From DASPWV01 sp046727855 (GTDB taxonomy: Bacteria > Acidobacteriota > Vicinamibacteria > Vicinamibacterales > UBA2999): a stretch of 46,529 bases of DNA. The notes beneath the pieces are model-generated. The model made no database searches, had not been told where the DNA came from, and saw only the letters and a program-made list of their open reading frames with translations. Shown in pieces: positions 40,634 through 46,529 of this stretch; within the stretch, counting starts at the first letter, position 1; each line of letters opens with the position of its first letter. The stretch spans positions 1 to 46,529 of the forward strand of contig JBKPDL010000140.1 in the NCBI GenBank assembly GCA_046727855.1, read 5' to 3'. The position numbers and the translations under genes were made by a program.

Positions 40634-42040
40634 CTATTTCCGCGTACTCGTCCCGGGCGAGTACTCCCAAAGCTTCCCTGGATTCAGAATCCCATTCGGA
40701 TCGAAGGCGTGCTTGATGCGCGCCATCAGCGCGATCACCGCTGGCGAGAGTTCGAGATCGAGGTAACCGGCTTTGGCGAAGCCGATGCCGTGCTCGCCGG
40801 AAATCGACCCTTCGAGCGCGACCACACCTTCGAAGAGCTCGCGCTCCGCGAGTTTGGCGTGCCGCATTTGCTCGGCATCCTCCGGATTCACCATGAAGTT
40901 GACGTGGATATTGCCGTCGCCGGCGTGGCCGAACGCCGGGATCAGGAGGTGGTGCTCGCGACGCAGACGCTCGATGAGGTCGAACAGCGCCGGCACGCGG
41001 CCGCGTGGCACGACCACGTCGTGGTTGATCTTGCGCGGTGCGAGGGCGCGAAGCGCGTACGAGAGCTCACGGCGCGCCTCCCAAATGTCGTTTCGCTCCT
41101 CCTCCGTCGCAGCGCGCTGCACTTCCAACGCGCCGGCGCGGACGCACGCGGTTGCGACGCGATCCGCTTCTTCCTCCACCGCGCCTGGCACACCGTCCAC
41201 GTCGATGATCAGCATTGCACCGGTGCCGGCTGGCGCCACACGACGCCCGGTTCTCTGCTCCACGGCGCGAATCGAAATCTCATCGATCAATTCGATTGTC
41301 GCAGGCACCACGCGGTCGCTCAGTAAGCCGGATACGCCGGCGACGGCCTTCGGCACGTCGCGAAACGTCGCGCGCAGCGTCGCCTGAACGGCCGGCTTCG
41401 GCACCAGCCGAAGCGTGACTTCGGTGATGATGGCGAGCGTCCCCTCCGACCCGACGAGCAGCTGCGTCAGGTCATAGCCGACCACGCTCTTCACGCTTTT
41501 TGATCCGGTGCGAACGATTTCGCCGGTGGGCAAGACGGCCTCGAGCGCGAGCACGTATTGCCTGGTCGTGCCGTATTTGACGGCGCGCGGGCCGCCGGCA
41601 CACTCGGCGACGTTGCCGCCGATGGACGATTGCTTCAGGCTTGCGGGATCCGGCGGATAGAACAGGCCGCGAGCTTCGACCGCCTCCTGCAGATCGTGGG
41701 TAATCACATTCGGCTGCACCACGGCAAGAAGGTTGGCCTCGTCGATCTCGATGATGTGATTGAGCCGCTCCATCGAGAGGAGGACGCCGCCGCGGATAGG
41801 CACCGCGCCGCCCGTGTAGCCTGTTCCGGCGCCACGCACGACGAGCGGCACGCGGTGCTCATTACACCGGTGCGCGATCGCGGCGATTTCTCCGGTCGTT
41901 CCGGGAATCAGCACAAGATCGGCGGGGTGGCCGATCTGCAGCGCATCGGTCCCGTACTTCTCGCGATCCGCTTGCGCCGTACGGACGTTCGCGGCGCCGA
42001 CGACGTCGGTCAGCGCTGCAGCAACGTGAGATGGAACCAC
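40634..42040 (-). CDS. glcD: FAD-linked oxidase, GlcD-like (glycolate/D-lactate dehydrogenase)
   Basis: 468 residues. N-terminal FAD_binding_4 domain with PLVVRGAGTGYTGGAVP (about 65-81), PDPASLKQSSIGGNVAECAGG (SSIGGNVAECAGG) and GYDLTQLLVGSEGTL; C-terminal FAD-oxidase domain with HAGDGNIHVNF (about 385) and SGEHGIGFAKAGYL. This is the GlcD architecture for oxidation of 2-hydroxy acids such as glycolate or D-lactate. The partners GlcE and GlcF are not in the window. Start GTG; it lies 68 bases downstream of the aminotransferase gene. Confidence 0.9.
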   Translation of the reverse strand: MVPSHVAAALTDVVGAANVRTAQADREKYGTDALQIGHPADLVLIPGTTGEIAAIAHRCNEHRVPLVVRGAGTGYTGGAVPIRGGVLLSMERLNHIIEIDEANLLAVVQPNVITHDLQEAVEARGLFYPPDPASLKQSSIGGNVAECAGGPRAVKYGTTRQYVLALEAVLPTGEIVRTGSKSVKSVVGYDLTQLLVGSEGTLAIITEVTLRLVPKPAVQATLRATFRDVPKAVAGVSGLLSDRVVPATIELIDEISIRAVEQRTGRRVAPAGTGAMLIIDVDGVPGAVEEEADRVATACVRAGALEVQRAATEEERNDIWEARRELSYALRALAPRKINHDVVVPRGRVPALFDLIERLRREHHLLIPAFGHAGDGNIHVNFMVNPEDAEQMRHAKLAERELFEGVVALEGSISGEHGIGFAKAGYLDLELSPAVIALMARIKHAFDPNGILNPGKLWEYSPGTSTRK

Positions 42041-42056
42041 AGCTTACACAGATTAC

Positions 42057-42106
42057 ACAGTTTGAATCCGCAAATCCGCGCAATCCGCGGATGCCCCAAT
42101 CCGCGT
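42057..42106. repeat. Short AATCCGCG repeat cluster
   Basis: AATCCGCA, AATCCGCG, AATCCGCGG and AATCCGCG occur four times within 50 bases, next to TTACACAGATTACACAG. The cluster fills the spacer between the aminotransferase and glcD genes. No hairpin or ribosome site for glcD is obvious in it. Confidence 0.55.
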
Positions 42107-42108
42107 CA

Positions 42109-43314
42109 TTACCCCGCGGCCGCGATCGTCTTTTTCGAGCGCCGCTGCACGAACTCGTGAATTCGCGTGACGCCTTCGCGCAGCCGATCGAGCGACGTCG
42201 CATAGGAGATGCGGAAATACCCGGGCGCATCGAACCCTTCGCCGGCTGTAAGCGCGACGTGGGCTTCCTCAAGCAGTTGCTCGGCAAACGCGTTGGTGGT
42301 CGGTACCCGTGATGCCTCGAGAGCGTCGGCGGCGTAGGGAAACAGGTAGAACGCGCCCTGCGGCTTGACGCAGGTGAAGCACGGTTCAGAGGTCAGCCAC
42401 TCCCACACTTTGTCGCGCCGCATGCGGTATTCATCGAGCATCGCCATCACGCCGTCCTGCGGACCGGTGAGCGCCGCAACTGTGGCCTTTTGCGTGATCG
42501 ACGTGACGTTCGACGTGGAGTGGCCCTGGATCGCATTGCAGGCGGCGATCACGTTGGCCGGTCCGATCGCCCAGCCGGAACGCCAGCCGGTCATCGCATA
42601 GGCCTTCGACGCCGCGCTGCACAAGATCGTGCGATCGCGGTGGCGGTCGACGAGCACGCGCGGCAGGTTGTGCGGTATCGGCTCGTAGACCAGTTTTTCG
42701 TAGGTCAGGTCCGCGATGATCCAGATGCCGTGTTTCGCGGCGGCGTCGGCAATCGCTGCCAGTTCGTCCTCTGCGATCAACGCCCCGGTGGGATTGCACG
42801 GCGAATTGATCACGATGCCCTTGGTGAGTGCGGTAATCGCCGCGACGATCGGCTCGGCGTGCAGGGCGAAGCCGTCCTCGGCATGCGTCCGAACGATGAC
42901 GGGTGTGGCGCCGGCGAGTTTGATCTGCTCGGGAATCGACGGCCAGAACGGACCGTGCGTGATCACTTCGTCGCCTCGCTCGAACAGCGCCATCGCCGTG
43001 TTGTAGAGCGCCTGCTTGCCGCCCGCGGTGGCGATTGTCTCTTCGGGCTGGTAGTGCACGCCGTAGTCGAGCCGATACCGTTCGCAGATCGCCTCGCGCA
43101 GATCCATGATGCCGGCCGAGGGCGTGTACTTGGTGAAGTTTCCGGCAATCGCGCGCCGGGCGGCTTCCTTGATGTGCTCGGGGGTCGGAAAATCCGGCTC
43201 GCCGGCGCCCAGATCGACGACGTCGATTCCCTGGCGGCGCAGCCGATCGGCTTCCGCGGTGACGCGCAGCGTCGGCGACGGCGCGATCTGCGACATGCGA
43301 CTGCTCAGACTCAT
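42109..43314 (-). CDS. PLP-dependent aminotransferase, aspartate aminotransferase-like (class I)
   Basis: 401 residues. LGAGEPDFPTPEHI, TPSAGIMDLREAI, INSPCNPTGAL and IIADLTYEKLVY (Asp that binds the PLP nitrogen) are family blocks. The PLP lysine lies in SAASKAYAMTGWRSGW (about residue 239), and the carboxylate-binding Arg in GYFRISYATS (about 372). It resembles class Ib aspartate aminotransferases of thermophile type; prephenate use is also possible. It overlaps coaD by four bases (ATGA). Confidence 0.93.
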   Translation of the reverse strand: MSLSSRMSQIAPSPTLRVTAEADRLRRQGIDVVDLGAGEPDFPTPEHIKEAARRAIAGNFTKYTPSAGIMDLREAICERYRLDYGVHYQPEETIATAGGKQALYNTAMALFERGDEVITHGPFWPSIPEQIKLAGATPVIVRTHAEDGFALHAEPIVAAITALTKGIVINSPCNPTGALIAEDELAAIADAAAKHGIWIIADLTYEKLVYEPIPHNLPRVLVDRHRDRTILCSAASKAYAMTGWRSGWAIGPANVIAACNAIQGHSTSNVTSITQKATVAALTGPQDGVMAMLDEYRMRRDKVWEWLTSEPCFTCVKPQGAFYLFPYAADALEASRVPTTNAFAEQLLEEAHVALTAGEGFDAPGYFRISYATSLDRLREGVTRIHEFVQRRSKKTIAAAG

Positions 43315-43841
43315 GCTTTTCGTGTTCCTGCCAGCGGATTGCGCAGGCTGGCCTGCTTGTTCCGGAGCCGCTCTTCGACCATCGGCGGTACGAGGCCGGA
43401 CACTTCGCCGCCGAGCATGAAGACTTCTTTGATCAGACGCGAGCTCGTGTAGGTGTATTTCTCATCAGGCATGAGAAACACCGTTTCGAGATCGTGATTG
43501 AGGCGCCGGTTCATCAGCGCCATCTGAAACTCATATTCGAAGTCGGACACTGCGCGGAGTCCACGGATCAACGCAGAGGCGCCGCGGCGCCGCGCGTAGT
43601 CGACCAGCAGGCCGTCGAAAGTGTCGACATCGACGATCGGCTGATTGCGGAATACTTCGCGAATGATCGCGACGCGCTCGTCGACCGAGAAGAGCGGCAC
43701 TTTTTCCGCGTTGACCGCCACGGCAACGATGATGCGATCGAAGATGCGGGAGCCGCGCTCGATGATGTCGACGTGTCCGTTAGTCAGTGGATCGAACGAA
43801 CCGGGAAACACCGCGATGTGTGCAGCAGTCGTCGGGCTCAT
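43311..43841 (-). CDS. coaD: Phosphopantetheine adenylyltransferase CoaD
   Basis: 176 residues from ATG 43841, which overlaps the rsmD stop (ATGA). A longer open frame upstream lies inside rsmD and is rejected. FPGSFDPLTNGHVDII carries the nucleotidyltransferase T/HxGH motif; GLRAVSDFEYEFQMALMNR, given as RGLRAVSDFEYE and ALMNR, and YTYTSSRLIKEV (variant of ISST) follow. It makes dephospho-CoA from 4'-phosphopantetheine and ATP. Confidence 0.96.
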   Translation of the reverse strand: MSPTTAAHIAVFPGSFDPLTNGHVDIIERGSRIFDRIIVAVAVNAEKVPLFSVDERVAIIREVFRNQPIVDVDTFDGLLVDYARRRGASALIRGLRAVSDFEYEFQMALMNRRLNHDLETVFLMPDEKYTYTSSRLIKEVFMLGGEVSGLVPPMVEERLRNKQASLRNPLAGTRKA

Positions 43842-44377
43842 GCAGCCTCGAAAAACGTGAGTGCGCTGTCGCCCGACGCAACCGTTCGCACCGGGCGAAC
43901 ACCTGCCGCCCCCGGCAGCGCACGGCGGCGCGCGTGCTCCAGCACGATCCATCCGCGCGGCGCAAGATGCGGCGCGGCCGCGCTCAGCACCTGCGCGAGC
44001 GGCGCGAAATCGTAGGGCGGATCGAGAATGATCAAATCAAATGGATCACCGGCAATCGGCTTCTGCAATGCGCGTTCGGCGGCGTCGCGGATGATAACAC
44101 AGCGATCCCGCGCGCCGCAGAGCTCGGCGTTCTCGGCGATCAACGTCGCGGCGCGCCGATCCTGCTCGATAAACACCGCCCGCGCCGCCCCGCGACTCAG
44201 ACTTTCGAGACCGATCGCACCGCTACCGGCAAAGACGTCGAGCACGCGCGCGTCGGCGACGCACGGCCTCACGATGTTGAAGAGCGTCTCGCGCAGCTTG
44301 TCGGACGTCGGGCGCAGCCCGTCCCACTTCGGTGCCTTCAGCGTTCGCCCTTTGAACTCGCCCGCAATAATTCGCAT
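43838..44377 (-). CDS. rsmD: 16S rRNA (guanine966-N2)-methyltransferase RsmD
   Basis: 179 residues. MRIIAGEFKGRTLKAP and RPTSDKLRETLFNI at the N-terminus, LDVFAGSGAIGLESLSRGA as SAM-binding motif I (about 47-65) and ILDPPYDFAPL (catalytic DPPY, about 118) define RsmD. Methylates the small subunit rRNA on G966. It lies between recG (52 bases) and coaD (overlap), the common bacterial order. Confidence 0.95.
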   Translation of the reverse strand: MRIIAGEFKGRTLKAPKWDGLRPTSDKLRETLFNIVRPCVADARVLDVFAGSGAIGLESLSRGAARAVFIEQDRRAATLIAENAELCGARDRCVIIRDAAERALQKPIAGDPFDLIILDPPYDFAPLAQVLSAAAPHLAPRGWIVLEHARRRALPGAAGVRPVRTVASGDSALTFFEAA

Positions 44378-44429
44378 GTCCGTGGCCGCGCGTCAGCAGC
44401 GCCGCTGCAGCGGGGCTGCCGCCCTGCCG

Positions 44430-46529
44430 CTACCCCACCGTGATCAACCCGAACTGACGCTGCCACACGCTTTCAACGTAAGCGCGCTCCGCCTGCGTCA
44501 GCGTGCCGGTGTCAACGCGCTGGCGCGCTTCGGAATAGGCGAGTTCGAGCAGATCGACGTCGCGCGTCAGATCACCGGCTCGCAGCTGCGGGATGCCCGA
44601 CTGCCGCGTGCCGAAGAAATCGCCTGGACCACGCAGCTGCAAATCGCGCTCGGCAATGACGAAGCCGTCGTTGCTGTCCGCCATTGCCTTCAACCGCTCG
44701 CGCGCGTCCTCCGACCACGGCGCCTGATAAAGAAGCACGCAGTACGATTCGTGCGCGCCACGGCCGACGCGCCCCCGCAGTTGGTGCAGCTGTGAGAGTC
44801 CAAATCGTTCGGCGTGTTCGACGATCATCACGGTTGCGTTGGGCACGTCCACTCCCACTTCGACCACAGTCGTCGACACCAGCATGTCGAGCGCACCGGA
44901 TGCAAACGCGCGCATGACGCGTTCCTTTTCCTCGCCTTTCATCCGGCCGTGCAGGAGCGCCACATGGAATTCAGGAAAGACGTGGCGCGCCAGGTGCTCG
45001 GCCATCTCGGTTGCGGCCTTCAAGTCGACCTTCTCCGACTCTTCCACCAGCGGATAGATCACGTACATCTGTCGACCCTGCTTCAGCTGTTCACGCGCCA
45101 ACGCGTACACATCGTCGCGCCGCGAGTCGGGCTTCACGAGCGTCTTCACCGGACGGCGCAAGGGCGGCAGCCCGCGAATCACCGATACTTCCATGTCGCC
45201 GCACTCGGTCAAGGCCAGCGTGCGCGGAATCGGTGTGGCCGTCATGATGAGCACGTCCGGATGCAACCCTTTCGCCGCGAACGTGCCACGCTGCAGGACG
45301 CCGAAGCGGTGTTGCTCGTCGATGATGGCCAGCGCCAGCGCACGGAACTTCACATGCTCCTGGACGAGCGCATGCGTGCCGACCAGCAGTTGGACATCGC
45401 CGCGCTCGATCGACGGGAGCAGCGTTCGCCGTTCCGCAGGCGTCGTGCGGCCGGTCAGCAGCGCAACCCGAAACCTGGTCGTCGCAAGCCACGTCGAGAT
45501 CGTTGCAAAGTGCTGTTCGGCCAGAATCTCGGTGGGCGCCATGAACGCCGCCTGAAATCCGTTTTCCATGGCGACAATCGCCGCGAGGAGCGCGACAATC
45601 GTCTTGCCGGCGCCGACATCGCCCTGGAGCAGCCGCTGCATCGGCCACTCTTTCTGCATGTCGGCCACGATCTCCGCCAAGGCCTGGCGCTGGCCGTCAG
45701 TGAGCTTGAACGGCAGCACCGCACGTGCGGCGGCGCGCACACGATCGTCGACTTTGCTCACGAGTTCCTTACGCACCTGCGCGTTCTGCTGGCGGCGAAG
45801 CGCGAGACCGGCCTGAAACACGAAGAAGTCCTCAAAGATCAACCGCCGCTGCGCCGCGGTTTGAAACGTATTGAGCGCATCCACCGGCGTGTCCGCATCG
45901 GGAAAATGCGCCCGCTGCAAGGCATCGCGCCGGGAGGGCCACCCCTCGCGCGAACGAATGTCGGCCGGCACCGGATCGTAGAGTTCCGATCCGAGTTGCT
46001 CGAGTACCTGCCACACGAAGCGGCGCTGCATGTTCGTGGTCACGCTGCCGGTCCGCTCGTAGACGGGCACAATCCGTCCCGTATGAATCGTTGCGAGCTC
46101 GTCGTCCGCGTTCTCGTCGCGGATGACCTCGAACTCAGGATCGGTGATTTGCAGTCCGCGCGATCCCCAGTACTCGACTTTGCCGTAGAGCACGATGTGC
46201 GCGTGCGGTTTGATGACGTCTTTGAGGAAGGCCTGATTCGGCCACACTGCTTTAATCTGACCGCTCTGGTCCTGAATCAGCGCGGTGAAGAGACGAAAGC
46301 CGGGACGCCGCGTCGGCTGCAAACTCGCGTGCAGCACTTCGCCGGAGACCGCGGATACCTGACCGGGTTTGAGCGAGGCGATCGGTTGCAGCCGGCTTCG
46401 ATCTTCGTAACGCCGAGGAAATCGGAAGAGGAGATCTTCAACCGTGTGCAGGCCGGCCCGCTTGAGATCAGCGGCCTTGCGGGGACCGACACCCTTCAGA
46501 TACTGCAACGGCATCTGTAGGAGGTCGCT
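44430..46529 (-). CDS. recG: ATP-dependent DNA helicase RecG, start probably beyond the window
   Basis: The first Met in view is at 46514 (694 residues), but the frame is open to the right edge, no ribosome site precedes that ATG, and E. coli RecG has about ten residues more at this point; the start may lie outside. The wedge domain (YLKGVGPRKAADL, FPRRYEDRS, VWPNQAFLKD) comes first, then the helicase core: LLQGDVGAGKT (Walker A), APTEILAEQH, IIDEQHRFGV (DEQH box), MTATPIPRT, and QLRGRVGRG. The end has RDLQLRGPGDFFGTRQSG. It regresses stalled replication forks and branch-migrates junctions. Confidence 0.95.
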   Translation of the reverse strand, partial: SDLLQMPLQYLKGVGPRKAADLKRAGLHTVEDLLFRFPRRYEDRSRLQPIASLKPGQVSAVSGEVLHASLQPTRRPGFRLFTALIQDQSGQIKAVWPNQAFLKDVIKPHAHIVLYGKVEYWGSRGLQITDPEFEVIRDENADDELATIHTGRIVPVYERTGSVTTNMQRRFVWQVLEQLGSELYDPVPADIRSREGWPSRRDALQRAHFPDADTPVDALNTFQTAAQRRLIFEDFFVFQAGLALRRQQNAQVRKELVSKVDDRVRAAARAVLPFKLTDGQRQALAEIVADMQKEWPMQRLLQGDVGAGKTIVALLAAIVAMENGFQAAFMAPTEILAEQHFATISTWLATTRFRVALLTGRTTPAERRTLLPSIERGDVQLLVGTHALVQEHVKFRALALAIIDEQHRFGVLQRGTFAAKGLHPDVLIMTATPIPRTLALTECGDMEVSVIRGLPPLRRPVKTLVKPDSRRDDVYALAREQLKQGRQMYVIYPLVEESEKVDLKAATEMAEHLARHVFPEFHVALLHGRMKGEEKERVMRAFASGALDMLVSTTVVEVGVDVPNATVMIVEHAERFGLSQLHQLRGRVGRGAHESYCVLLYQAPWSEDARERLKAMADSNDGFVIAERDLQLRGPGDFFGTRQSGIPQLRAGDLTRDVDLLELAYSEARQRVDTGTLTQAERAYVESVWQRQFGLITVG

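Noticed and set aside
43842..43952. Extended N-terminus of CoaD
   Set aside because: It would overlap rsmD by 115 bases; the family starts just before GSFDPLTNGH, and ATGA coupling fits 43841.
44814..46520. 568-codon open frame antisense to recG
   Set aside because: Shadow of a conserved helicase gene; no motif, Arg/His-rich composition.

Overview
The window is GC-rich, gene-dense bacterial chromosome that most resembles the Acidobacteriota, probably the Vicinamibacteria. This placement rests on gene content, not on a marker gene: a PadR regulator paired with a remnant of an acidobacterial-type duplicated orphan permease (ADOP), a large Asp-box (VPS10/sortilin-like) secreted protein, an S46 dipeptidyl peptidase, a phytase-type esterase, and intergenic arrays of degenerate repeats. 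No phage, transposase or CRISPR was found; the content is mostly housekeeping and envelope functions.

Layout. 1-3.95 kb: end of a von Willebrand A (VWA) protein facing a giant Asp-box propeller protein. 4.0-7.6 kb (minus): envelope cluster with a flippase-like protein, a processive GT2 glycosyltransferase, a secreted protein built from two copies of one module, and a small membrane protein. 8-11.5 kb: M48 metalloprotease, a small charged protein, an MFS transporter and a TolB-like protein. 11.5-13.4 kb: terminator, a fossil of a LigB/YgiD dioxygenase, and a yybP-ykoY manganese riboswitch leading into a TerC gene. 13.5-14.4 kb: frameshifted methyltransferase and tRNA-Pro(CGG). 14.5-17 kb (minus): surE, lipid kinase, phosphoesterase. 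17-20.7 kb: phytase-like esterase divergent from nfeD-SPFH, then a second MFS. 20.8-24.8 kb (minus): M48-like protein without its zinc site, RidA, and S46 peptidase in one operon. 24.9-27.5 kb: truA, a small secreted protein, a repeat array, and an ECF sigma/anti-sigma pair. 27.6-29 kb: AlkD-like repair enzyme and a second TerC. 29.07-35 kb: heat-shock operon hspR-J protein-clpB-ftsH behind a recognisable promoter and HspR-type operator. 35-36.6 kb: PAP2 phosphatase, PadR with two tandem operators, and a mini-ADOP with its middle deleted. 36.6-38.9 kb: CDGSH protein, rho, CoA-binding protein. 38.9-40.6 kb: ArnT-like glycosyltransferase. 40.6-46.5 kb (minus): recG-rsmD-coaD-aminotransferase-glcD.

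Themes. Protein quality control is strong: ClpB, FtsH, J protein, HspR, an active M48, SPFH/NfeD and S46. Manganese/metal export is represented by two TerC paralogues, one under a riboswitch. The least explained parts are the GT2/duplicated-module surface cluster, the zinc-site-less M48 protein in an operon with RidA and S46, the mini-ADOP, and several intergenic arrays whose two halves carry the same short motif in opposite orientation.
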